From Sequoia sempervirens (Eukaryota; Streptophyta; Pinopsida; Cupressales; Cupressaceae): a DNA stretch of 64,000 nucleotides. The stretch lies in contig VDFB02373365.1 of NCBI GenBank assembly GCA_007258455.2, positions 221,930,552 through 221,994,551 of the forward strand. Reading direction: 5' to 3'. A model generated the notes under the pieces. That model was not told where the DNA came from, did no database searches, and saw only the letters and a program-made list of their open reading frames with translations. Each line of letters begins with the position of its first letter. Position 1 is the stretch's first letter. Made by a program: the position numbers and the translations under genes. Below are positions 12,385 to 22,767 of the stretch, piece by piece.

Positions 12385-14311
12385 TTGAGAGAGCGATTCC
12401 TAATATGTTGGGATCGGATAGGAGAGTTGACTCCTGCAGAGGTACAGTGGATAGGTGCCTGTGGACTAGGATCTCTATTGACTATCCTACGAGGGATTCA
12501 AGCCAACAAAGGGCTATTGACTGCATTGGCTGAGAGGTGGCATTCGGATCATAACACCTTTCACTTGCCGACGAGTGAGATGACTGTGACACCTGAGGAT
12601 GTATACAGGATTCTAAGGATTCCTGTAGTAGGTTCCCTTGTGGTTTATGACCACAAGGAGATAGGTGGGACTGAGGCATTAAGGAGGATTTGTGGTGATG
12701 CATCTATATCCAGATATTGGGTGCCATGGGTGGATTTCAGTAGGTATCCCGCCTTGGTTGCTGTGTTAGTGGCTTTTATTGAGGTTTCCTTGGACCGGAC
12801 CATCGGTCGAAGGGATTTTCAGTTGGGTGGGGGAGGATGCTAGAGTGGATGGTGACTCAGCCACGGAGGTATTCTTGGGGGGGCTGCATTTTGGCACATC
12901 TGTACCATGATCTACATCAGGTAGTCTACCGAGGGTCGACAAGTTTGGCTAGCGGTGTGACTTTGCTCCAAATCTGGGCGTGGGAGCATATTGCGGTGAC
13001 GAGGCTAGAGTGTGCTAGGACGAGGCTACCAGGGTGGCCATATGTGGAGGCATATTTAGGTGCACTTGTCCAGCCCAAGCTGGGCAAGTTGGAGTACTGG
13101 CGACATGTGCTAGACGATGTGGACTCAGTGATATGGAAACCATATACAGACTGTGAGCCTTGGGACAAAGATCACCTGGAGATGTCGTTTGTCTGCATAC
13201 CTCGATATCTGATAGGATGGACTCTGTTTATTATTGAGAGATTCTTAGCCTTGCAGGTTCAGAGACAGTATGGTTTCACACAGGGGATGCCACAGGGCGT
13301 TGCTCATTATGGGCGGCGCAGGGATGATCCTGGATGGGGGCCTTGCATTGTATATCAGGTAGCGTACAAAGAGTATTCGAGCTTACAGCCTGAGGTATGG
13401 GCGTACAGGCCAGAGGTTACAGATGCAGGCATGTCGGATGAGTACCTAGAGTATTTCCATACTCATCGATTTCCACGGTTTACATGTCCAGATGAGCCAG
13501 GGCCTATTGCAGTGGTACAGTAGCCAGTGGCAGGGGGACAGGAGGGTGTGGCTGGTGGAGAGCAGGCAGGCGGTGGTGGAGAGGAGGGGGTGACGGTGGG
13601 GATGATGAGGAGGAGGATGAAAAAGAGGAGGGTGACAGTGATGATGACAGCCCAGATGATGGGGATGACGGGGGAGATGATGGAGGGGAGGCAGAGAGGT
13701 TAGTGAGGCAGAGGATGGATAGCTTAGTCAGTGCTCAGGTTGTTCAGAGGGCCAAATCTGGTGGTAGACCACGGACGGTCATCAGGATGTCCTCCTCTTC
13801 TCAGCAGACACAAGTAGCCACCTTGTAGGCCCAGGTGCAGGCTATGCAGGGGCAGTTAGGTCAGGCACAGAGTTTGATAGCGCAGTTACAGGCACAGCTT
13901 GCATAGGCACAGGCTCAGGTTCCAGCACCAGCGCAGGTAGTTCATCCTGCCCCAGATTCCCAGGTGACACAGTTGGTAGCGGAGAGGGATGCACTTAGAC
14001 GATGGGCACTAGAGGCCGAGGGTGTGGCATAGAGACTCATGGGTACCATTGAGAGTACATCATTACGAGAGGCCATTGCAGAGGGATTTGAGGTAGCCAA
14101 GGAGGCCGAGTACTACAGAGTCAGGTATGAGGAGTTGTGTCCTCCCAAGCATCGAGAGCCTTTTCCACGATCACATAGCAGGACTAGGAGCAGGTCACAG
14201 ACACGTACACAGAGCATGGGAGTGACTAGGCCTCGGCGGGATCCGGACGCAAGTACCAATGGCAGGCCACCTCCATCTGGACCAGCTCCATTATGGGCAT
14301 CGACCAGCTAG
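12385..14311 (+). pseudogene. Plant mobile domain (MAIN-like) protein, broken
   Basis: The PMD family (MAIN, MAIL and PP7-long-form proteins of plants) is nuclear and widely found in transposons. The first segment (12385-12843) shows the hallmark FHLPTSEMTVTPEDVYRILR and IPVVG. The second (12837-13523) continues with LQIWAWEHI and the closing SFVCIPRYLIGW and WGPCIVY region. The frame shifts inside the G-run near 12830-12840, and again in a G-run near 13585. From there a D/E-rich acidic tract (13601-13690), a Gln/Ala-rich probable coiled coil (13720-14035) and an Arg/Ser-rich tail (SHSRTRSRSQTRTQ) follow to TGA/TAG-free 14308, then the final stop. Four in-frame TAGs (13521, 13826, 13904, 14030) each sit where CAG is expected. 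No ATG is visible at the 5' end; the codon at 12385 is TTG, just after a TAG. It lies antisense to pol, between integrase and the 3' LTR. Confidence 0.8.
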
Positions 14312-14750
14312 CCTTGTGATGTATATCATTTTCTTGGAGCCTATATATGCCATTTTTTTATCATATCCTATGTATTTCCCTTTGGACTGGTGTAGTTTCT
14401 TTGGACATTGGACATTTGTATCATTTTTGATGAGTGATGATATGCAGCGGTGATGATTTTTGTTGACGTGATGTGCATCTATGAGATGATTTATATGATG
14501 AGTATCATGCATTTATTTCTATATGCTATGGATTTTTGGTATGCATTTGAATGATTTGACGACTAACATGATATGCAGGATGATTTTTGGTTTTATGATG
14601 ATTGACGATGCGTATTAATGATGTCATGCAGGTGGATGACTTATGATGTGATTGTGAAGATATGTCATGGGATATTTGATATGTTGTATGAAAAAAATGT
14701 TATTTGAAAAATGATATGAAGATGTATGTATGGAATGTTTGTTTTTTTTG
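14312..14750 (+). other. Non-coding tail after the PMD gene
   Basis: AT-rich, ATGAT-rich sequence grading into the simple-sequence block that follows. There is no ORF I would support. It probably contains the 3' end of the PMD transcript unit. Confidence 0.4.
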
Positions 14751-15655
14751 GATTTTCAAATGGAAATAAATAATGATGATATGATAGAAAATGAATTTTG
14801 TGGTTATGATATGTGTTATGAATTTGTAATATGAATGGATATGAAAATGATAGGATGAGATGAATATAATGCGATAAATGATAAAAAAATGAAATGGTTA
14901 ATGATAAATGAGATGTATGGTAAGATGATAAATGATATGTTGTGAAATGTATTGATGTGATGAAAGGATAAATGATAACGAGCAGAAATGATATGTAATG
15001 AAATGAAAGATAATGATAATGATTAACGTTAATGGAAATAATAAATGATAAGTGAAATGATAAAATGATAATAAAATGATAAGTGAAATGATAAGTGAAA
15101 TGATAAATGATATGTAATGAAATGAAATGATATGAGAGATGATATTAAATGATATGATAAATGATAAGTGAAATGGAATTGAAATGATTAATGATATGCA
15201 ATGATAATGAAATGAAAATGATGAATGATAAATGAAATGATAAAATGATAATGACAAATGGAATGATAAAATGATAATGAAATGATAATGACTTTGAATG
15301 ATATGAAATGGTAATGATAAAATGATAATGAAATGATAATGACTTTGAATTATATGAAATGGTAATGATAAGTGAAATGAAATGGTAATGAGATGATATG
15401 AAATGATAAATGATAAGTGAAATGAAATGGAAATGATAAATGATAAGTGAAATGATAAAATGATAATGAAATGATAAGTGAAATGATAAATGATAAATGA
15501 AATGATAATGACTTTGAATGATATGAAATGGCAATGATAAGTGAAATGAAATGGTAATGAAATGATATGAAATGATAAATGATATGCAATGAAATGAAAG
15601 AACATGAAATGATAATGAAATGATGAATGATAACGAAAATGAGAGGTGATAATGA
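14750..15655. repeat. ATGATA/ATGAAATG simple-sequence block
   Basis: About 900 bases made almost wholly of AATGATA, AAATGATAATG and AAGTGAAATGATA words without a fixed period. On the minus strand it leaves long open frames of His, Phe, Ser, Ile and Tyr only, which are by-products of the missing stop words and not genes. Confidence 0.9.
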
Positions 15656-15846
15656 AACAAATGTCTGAATGTCCTCCACAAATAGTCCAAAGAGACATGA
15701 CAACCGTTGACGTTATTGTTAGCCCTTTAGAAAAACAAACTCTGAAGCAAATCCGGTATGCAGATATATGTACATTGATCTAAAATGAAATGCATCTAAA
15801 ATGAAGTAAACCAATCGTTGAGCCTTTTGGTAGCTTTCTTGGATCA

Positions 15847-16116
15847 TCATAGAGTGTTAAAATGTTGGAAGTATGTATAAGCATCAGAGGGTAAATTAGC
15901 ACCAATGATGACCTGAGTACAACTTTCATGATTTTGATATAGCAAGCGAACACAAGCATCGAGATATAATTGAACCGAGATGACCTGAGCATTTCTTGCA
16001 TAAACAGACAAAGAATAACCACTATCTGCTTGCAAATGTGGAACAGTCATCGATGATATTGCTTTGGAAATCACATCCCGCAACATATTTGCAACAGATA
16101 GATAGTTAACCTCCAA
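15847..16116 (-). CDS. Small unrecognised ORF, element sense strand
   Basis: An open frame of about 80-89 codons on the same strand as pol, ending at a TGA near 15847, with an internal ATG at about 16089 (MLRDVISKAISSM). Codon use and mixed composition (VYARNAQVISVQLYLDA, LLYQNHESCTQVIIG) look more protein-like than the surrounding simple sequence. It lies between the PMD gene and integrase. It could be a remnant of a captured gene or of a longer element ORF. No family is recognised. Confidence 0.25.
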   Translation of the reverse strand: MEVNYLSVANMLRDVISKAISSMTVPHLQADSGYSLSVYARNAQVISVQLYLDACVRLLYQNHESCTQVIIGANLPSDAYTYFQHFNTL

Positions 16117-16738
16117 ACAGCAGACAAAGAAAAATCATCCTCTTTCCTTGCCACTCTAGTTTAGTACATCCTCGAGTGTACTCTAGAGAGATGATATCGA
16201 AATCTAAACAACCATAGTTCAAAATGAAAAAACTGTTATTCCAAACATTATTCAGATTTTAGATCATCCAGATACGAGTCATGATATGGTTCTTGCTGAA
16301 AACTGTTGTGGCATGGATTGGTGATTGGATAGTTTGTTCATGTGATTTGATTTGGTTGTTTGTTTTCGCGATTTGATTTGATGTCCTTGTCTAGTTGTTT
16401 TCTGAAAAATTGATTTGCCCCCAGTATGTCAATGTTTGCCCCTAGTATTGACACAACTTGCTGGAATGAATATGTACAATAATTAAACCATGGTAAGACG
16501 TTATCGCTCAAGGCAAATGATGATAGCAAGATGCTGGTATGGACCTAAGATGAGGGGAAGATGCATGGAAAGGAAGGCTGAAAAGCCAAGTGCAGAACAT
16601 GAATTAATAGAGGGAGAGCTACAAATGGTGTATGTTTGCCAGATTTTCACTATTTGTTTTTATTGCATTTTTCTTGTCAATAGACTGCCTGTTTGCTAGG
16701 TTTTCACACTAAAGACAATTTTTTTATTTTATTTTTCT

Positions 16739-16918
16739 TGAATTTTTTTAGGACTTTTTCTGCTTTTTTTGAAATTTTCAGGACTTTTTCTATTGTTTTT
16801 GAATTTTTTCAGGACTTTTTCTGCTGTTTTTGAATTTTTTCAGGACTTTTTCTGTTGTTTTTGAATTTTTTCAGGACTTTTTTCTATGTTTTTGAATTTT
16901 TTCAGGACTTTTTTTGGA
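16739..16918 (-). repeat. About 35-bp tandem repeat, five to six copies
   Basis: Units of TTTTTTCAGGACTTTTTCTG followed by a TGTTTTTGAA stretch repeat head to tail with small changes, just beyond the integrase stop in the element's 3' region. On the element strand this is a run of AAAAAGTCCTGAAAAAA units. It is non-coding. Confidence 0.85.
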
Positions 16919-16932
16919 TGATGATAGCTGAC

Positions 16933-17822
16933 TTAAACATAATATTTCTTGAGATGCATGTTGTTGATGGGTTCATCAAACCGGTGCCCTTCTGGCGTTG
17001 ATAGTTTGTAGGCTCCTGAACCATAGACTGCAATAACCACATAAGGACCTAGCCAATTTGGTTCAAATTTTCCTTTCTTTTCTCTATCTTGTTGATTGCG
17101 TGGGTTCTCTTTCAGAACAAGATCACCCACCTGAAAGGTACGTGGCTTTACCTTGTTGTTGTAGCTGCAAGACATCATCTACTGATATGCTTTCAAATGG
17201 TCAGCTTCTCTTTGTCTCTTTTCATCTAGGAGTTCTAGTTCTTGGAGTCGAAAAACTTTGTATTCATCATTCGTTGTGAGGCCCTTCAACGATACTCTGA
17301 GTGATGGGATTTCAACTTCTAGCAGTAAGATGGCTTCTACTCCATAGACAAGAGCAAATGGTGTTGCTCTTGTTGCTGTTCAAACACTGGTCCTGTAGGC
17401 CCATAAGGCGGGATTGAGTTGAACATGCCAATCTTTCCCTGAATCATTCACAGTCTTCTTCAAAATTTTAGTATTGTTTTATTTGAGGCCTCTGCTTGGC
17501 CATTCCCTTGTGGATAGTAAGGTGTAGAATATCTATGTTGAATGTGAAATTTCTCACAAAGTTCATCAACATGCTGATTCTTGAATGGTCATCCATTATT
17601 AGTAATAATGGAGTTGGGAATGTCATACCAACAAATAATATAGTTTAGTATGAACGATGATATTTGTTTGTCGGTAACTTTAGTGAGAGGGACTGCCTCA
17701 ATCCACTTAGTAAAATATTTTGTAGCTGTGATGATGAATTTATGCCCGTTTGATGAGGAAGGATGAACCTTGCCTACTAGATCTAACCCCCATTGAGAGA
17801 ATGGCCAAGTTGGTGTAAATGG
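16933..17822 (-). pseudogene. Integrase core and C-terminal end (Tat)
   Basis: This continues the frame that is cut by the TAG at 17823-17825. The core is readable: the first Asp in WGLDLVGK, then TKYFTKWIEAVPL, then IITNNG where the family has IITDNG (second catalytic Asp replaced by Asn), an in-frame TGA at 17589-17591 directly after that Gly, then YYPQGNGQAE with the catalytic Glu. Further stops and shifts follow to about 17180. The C-terminal part (16933-17178) is clean: FQVGDLVLKENPRN, then FEPNWLGPYVV and NNMHLKKYYV. There is no chromodomain. Two of three catalytic acids remain, so this copy cannot integrate. Confidence 0.85.
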
Positions 17823-20440
17823 CTAAAGTTCTTGTGCAGGAGCATGAATGAGATTCCGATGAATTTGACATTTTGAGCATGTTTTTACAAATGTGAATGA
17901 TTCTCTCTCCATTGTAGGCCAGTAGTAACCCATTCTAATCAATTTCTTGGATAAGGTTAGTCCACTTGAATGAGTACCACAAATACCACCATGAACTTCT
18001 TGTAAAGCTTTGTCAGATTCATCACGTTCAAGACATCGGAGTAGAGTACCATCAAGGCCACAGCGATAAAGGGTGTCAGCGATAAGAGTGTAGCGAGAGG
18101 ATTGGCGGATAAAATTTTGCTTTTGGTTGCGGGATAAATTTGGTGGTAAGACGTCGTCTTTTAGGTAGGCATAAATCTTGCCATACCAAGGTGAATCGGA
18201 TCCTACCAAGTGGAAAATGATTTTTCTTTCGGGTGTGTTATAGGCTGGCGTAAATGATTGTTCCACCAAAAATTCATAGCAAGTCTGAGCTTCTGAGAGT
18301 TGTAACAGTGATGCGATCGTAGCCATGGCGTCAGCTGCTTTGTTATCAATCCTTGGAATTTGTGTGAATTTGATGTCCACAAAGTATTTCTTGAAGTCAT
18401 CGACCATCTTTTTATATGGAAACAGTTTATCATCTTTGGTATGATATTCGTTGTTGATCTGATAAATGACCAACTGTGAGTCACCATACACTTGTAATTC
18501 TATAATCCTCCATTCTAATGCAATCTTCAGTCTGGTGATTAAGGCTTCATATTCGGCTATATTGTTGGTACATGGAAACATTAACCTGTATGACCAAGGA
18601 ATGGTATTACCTTGAGGGGTGACAAAGAGTATGCCTGCCCCTGATCCATGTTGGGTGAAAGAACCGTCAAAATATAAAGACCATGTTTGTTTTGATTCGG
18701 CATTGAAGACATCAGCACCTGGAAATTTGATGTGCATGGGATGCTTTGCCTGTAATGGTGCTTCGGCTAGTTGGTCAGTAATGACTTGTCCTTTGATTGC
18801 CTTGTGATCAATATAATGGATGTCAAATTCACTTAAGATCATAACCCATTTCGCTAGCCTTCCTATCAACGTAGCTTTGCTTAACAAATATTTAAGTGGA
18901 TCAATCTTTGCAACAAGATTAATCATATGCATTAACATGTAGTGTCAATTTTTTTGTGAAGCAAAGACCATTGCTAGGCAAGCCTTCTCAATGAAAGTGT
19001 AGTTGAGTTCATGTCCTGTCAATGTTCAGTTGATATAATATATTGCTCATTCTTTCCCTGTATGGTCTTCTTGTGCTACCAATGCACCCAAGGATGTCTC
19101 TATTATGGCAATGTACAAGATCAATGGTTTGTCTAGATTTGGCGGTACTAGAACTGGTGGGTTCATCAGGTACTGCTTGAGTTGTTGAAATGCCATTTCA
19201 CATTTGTCATCCCATCTAAAAGGAACATTCTTATGCAGGAGATGTGTGAAAGGTAGACTTTTGTCGGCCAATTGTTCAATGAACCTTCGTATGGATTGAA
19301 GTCGCCCTTGTAATGATCTCAATTGACTGATGTTCCTTGGGGGAGGCATCTCCATGATGGCCTGAACTTTAGCAGGATCTACTTCAATTCCCTTTTGTGA
19401 AACAATATACCCTAAGAGTTTTCCATATGTGACCCCAAAAACACATTTCTTGGGATTTAGGCGAACTTTGAATTTCTCCAATTTGGTAAATATTTTAGAC
19501 AATATTTCCAGGTGTCCTTCTCTGGTGTGTGATTTTTCCAATATGTCATCTACATAATCTTCCATGAATGTGTGCATCATGTCATGAAAGATCGTAGTCA
19601 TGGCTCTTTGATAAGTAGCCCCAGCATTCTTTAGACCGAAAGGCATGACATTCCAATAGTAAGTTCCCCATGGACATGTGAAAGCTGTTTTCTCTTGGTC
19701 TTCAGGTGCAATCTTGATTTGGTTGTAACCAGAAAAACCATCCATTAATGAATACATGGCATGGCCAGCTGTTAGATCAACTATAGTGTCAATGCTTTGG
19801 AGTGGGAAGTCATCCTTAGGACATGCTTTATTAAGATCTCTGAAATATGTGCACACTCTAACACTTTTATTTGGCTTAGACACAGGAACAATGTTAGAGA
19901 TCCATTCGGCGTAGTCGATTGACCTTATGAAGCCCACATCAAGGAGTTCTCTTAGTTCTTCCTTAACCAGTAATGCAACATGGGGGTTCATCTTTCTGAG
20001 TTTTTGTTTTACAGGCTTAGCTCTTGGTTTGATAGACAAGTGATGCATAATGAGGTCAGGATCAAGACCGGGCATGTCTGCATAAGACTATGTGAAGTTG
20101 ACTTGATTTGTTTTTAGAAATTCCATGAACTCTGGTATTTCTTTTTCTATCATTGATGCAGCCAGCTGTAAAATTCTTGGTTTGTCTGAAGTTTCAAGAT
20201 CAACGCTTTTGTAGGCTCAATCAAAATAGACGATCGCTCATGATAATGCTCTGGGAGAGTGTCAAGATTCCCATCGTCGGGTTCTTTAGAAAGGTTTTCA
20301 CCATCCGATACGCTCTTTATTTTATCTTTTGTTGGATCTAATACTGCCAGATTCTGGTTTTCACCATTAGATCTTTTGTTTTTAACTTTATTTTTGCAGC
20401 TGGGAGAATTGACACCCTCCTAATCAAAGACTTTATGCTA
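17823..20440 (-). pseudogene. RT, RNase H, second RNase H, integrase zinc finger
   Basis: The RT segment (19047-20075) has LMDGFSGYNQ near residue 110 and the catalytic YVDD at residues 174-177. It continues into the classic Ty3 RNase H, which runs past three in-frame TGAs between 18938 and 19046. The next segment (17823-18938, 371 codons) holds the rest of that domain and then a complete second, archaeal-type RNase H. Its catalytic residues are D91 (LYFDGS), E129 (NIAEYEA), D153 (YGDSQL) and D203 (NKAADAMA). The integrase HHCC finger follows (HGGICGTH and CSKCQ). Upstream of residue 1 the frame goes on through a TAG (after QVNFT, where the family has Trp) into SMIEKEIPEFMEFL at about 20110-20160. 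The paired RNase H domains are diagnostic of the Tat lineage. Confidence 0.9.
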
Positions 20441-20890
20441 AAAATCGCTAGTGGAACAATCATTTACGTCTTCTGCGGAAAGGAAGTTTACAATAGCTTC
20501 ATCACTTGGAAACATTGGTATATTGATAGGTTCGGATGAATCCCAATCAATGAGATCAGGATAAATCAAAGGTATCGGGTCATCGGGTTGTGTGAAATCG
20601 GCTATGGTTATAGTCATAATGGAGTTGACCGTAGGATCTAAGGTATGAGGTTGGTCAATGATGGTACTATTCTCGCGATGGTCTCGTTCGTTTAAATCTG
20701 ACTCAACATCACTAGAATCATAGTTACTTTGTAGTTCAAATTCTTGTGGTTGGGACCCTGAACCTTCACCTTCGATCAGAGTTGGGGTATACTTGTGTAT
20801 TATATTAACCTCTTTATCCCTCCAGAATTCATCATTGTAAATGGTGTCCCATTCATATTCAGCAGAGTCTGTGTCAGAGTTATTTTCCAT
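20438..20890 (-). CDS. Acidic linker between protease and RT
   Basis: An open frame of 150 codons from the ATG at 20890 (MENNSDTDSAEYEWD) to 20438, strongly acidic (Asp/Glu/Ser rich) with no folded-domain signature. It starts just below the end of the protease/G-patch segment in another frame. In an intact element it would be polyprotein linker or part of an intron-containing pro-RT junction, as described for Ogre-like elements. The frame relation is my inference. Confidence 0.6.
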   Translation of the reverse strand: MENNSDTDSAEYEWDTIYNDEFWRDKEVNIIHKYTPTLIEGEGSGSQPQEFELQSNYDSSDVESDLNERDHRENSTIIDQPHTLDPTVNSIMTITIADFTQPDDPIPLIYPDLIDWDSSEPINIPMFPSDEAIVNFLSAEDVNDCSTSDF

Positions 20891-20896
20891 GAAATT

Positions 20897-22060
20897 CTAA
20901 ACTATGGCTAAACATGCTTCTCTTGAACCTAAACCTTCTTGCAATGTGAAAACAGTGCCTTGCGGCCTTTTAGATGTTCTTTCTTTTGAGGCAGTATCAT
21001 AACCTAATCCGGTTTTCTCTTTTGCAGCAAGTCTCGGAGGATTAATAGGTTCAACTACTCCTTTTCTTTTCCCGATGGGACCCTTATCATAGCCCATCTT
21101 TTGCATGATAGAATATCCTTTCCCATATTTCTCTGTTGGTAATTTGGCATTAAAAACCACTTCATCGTCATCCTTATATAACCAGTTTAGAATTTCCCTA
21201 TCCTCAGGATCTTCCATGGGGAATTTTTCCTTGATGAATTGCCCATTGAACTTTGTGATTAGCTCTGTTGGTGGTTGTGTTGATGTTGATGCAGCTGATA
21301 TTTGATGTTGAGTGACGGAAGGTTCTCCATGTGGCCGAGGTGATGCAGGTAAATTAGCCAAACAAAGAGAGTATTCCTCGACTCCATGGTCTTTGAACTT
21401 ACTGATTTGCATGTCAATTTTTAGAGAAGTATTATTATGAGCTTCTCGATTATTAGGAACCAAAGTATCCTGACTGGTTTTGAGATTTGCACAAGTTTGA
21501 GCCTTTGAATTATTAGCCGGTATTGTGATTTCATGTCCATCATAAGGAAACTTGAGACATTGATGATACGTGGATGGGACAACTTGCATTTCGTGGATCC
21601 AAGGACGACCCAACAAAATTTTGTATGCAAGATCACGATCTAATACCTGACAGAAAGTATTTTTGATAACAGGACCCACTCTGATCAACAGCATTATGAG
21701 ACCTTTGGATGCTCTTTCTTCATCATCATAAGCTTTTATGGTAATCTTTCTTCTGAAATCAATGGAATCTTCAGAAATTCCCAAAGCTTTGACCAACTTC
21801 ATAGTACATATGTTTAAACCAGCGCCTCCATCTATTAGAACTCATCTAACACGAAACTTGTGAACCATGACCTCTACATATAATGATGAATTATGAGGAT
21901 GAGTTATGGAAACATCATCTTTTTCAGAGAATGAAAGGCATGTGGGTGAGGATAAATTTCCTACCATGGCTTGAAAGTGATTCACATCCAAATCAGTGGA
22001 TACAATTGTTTCAAAGAGGGCTTTTTCGAGAATTTCCTTATGTGCTAGGGAAATATTCAA
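20897..22060 (-). pseudogene. Aspartic protease with C-terminal G-patch
   Basis: One frame with an in-frame TGA at about 21842. The catalytic loop lies just below that stop (VLIDGGAGLN, 21803-21838, Asp-Gly-Gly in place of Asp-Ser/Thr-Gly). Downstream the segment 20897-21802 (301 codons) has the family tail ILLGRPWIHEM near residue 62. About 120 residues of low-complexity linker lead to a G-patch-like motif at residues 226-268 (YGKGYSIMQKMGYDKG, IGKRKG, then GLGYD). G-patches are glycine-rich RNA-binding or helicase-contacting modules, known after the protease of betaretroviruses. The upstream segment (21842-22060) is the inter-domain part from gag. Function of the G-patch here is inference. 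Confidence 0.8.
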
Positions 22061-22078
22061 GAGTTCAAAAATAGAAAT

Positions 22079-22767
22079 CTAAGCAGGAGTCTTTTGAAGT
22101 TGGTTAACTAAATCATATTGATGTTGAGGTGTAGGTCCAGTGGATTTTGAGGGGGCACCCTTTAAGACAACTTTGGCTTGCACCCTTGTCATTGCGTTAA
22201 CCTCCCTATATTCCATCTTTTCTTTGACTTTTATGACATTGATCCGTTCATCATCAGTGTAGATATGATTAATTATCATATCCTCAATATGATTCACATT
22301 TTTTTTAGAAGACTCACCTTTTTGGTAGTTAGGCAAAGGATCTCGAAAAGCTTTGTGTTCTTCATTTGATTTTTGATGTCCTTCTATTGTAACAATGTCA
22401 TTGTCGATTAAGTCTTGAATAGTATTCTTCAAGGCTTGACAGTTATTTGTGTGATGACCTTTGCATCGATGATAGTCACAATAGTATGCCTCGTTCCATG
22501 ATGGAGGCTTTACATTGGGTTCATAGTTTCGCTGCGGTGGCAAGGTAATGACATTCTTGGCCATCAATTCTTTAAGTGCGGATTCCAAAGATTGCCCTAT
22601 AGAAGTATAATTTCTTCTACAAGAGAAGAATTAAAATCATTGTGGATTCATGTTCGAGGTATTCCCTAAGGAGTTATGATTGTTATTGGTTCCTCGGTAA
22701 CCTTGATCGTTGGTAGTCCCTTGATTGGGAGTAAAATGTTGATTTACATTGTTCCTTGGAGGATGAG
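22079..22767 (-). pseudogene. Gag C-terminal part with zinc-knuckle-like motif
   Basis: The clean part (22079-22588) begins MESALKELMAKNVITLPPQR and has YYCDYHRCKGHHTNNC followed by QALKNTIQDLID, the CCHC-like motif usual at this point in Tat gag. The frame continues upstream in Asn/Pro/Gln-rich sequence to the insertion border at 22767, with stops near 22620-22640. The other half of gag resumes at 25034. Nucleocapsid RNA binding is the expected role. Confidence 0.75.

Noticed and set aside
14898..15703. Long minus-strand open frames rich in His, Phe, Ser, Ile and Tyr
   Set aside because: They are translations of the ATGATA/ATGAAATG simple sequence in all three frames; the composition follows from the repeat and no protein signal exists.
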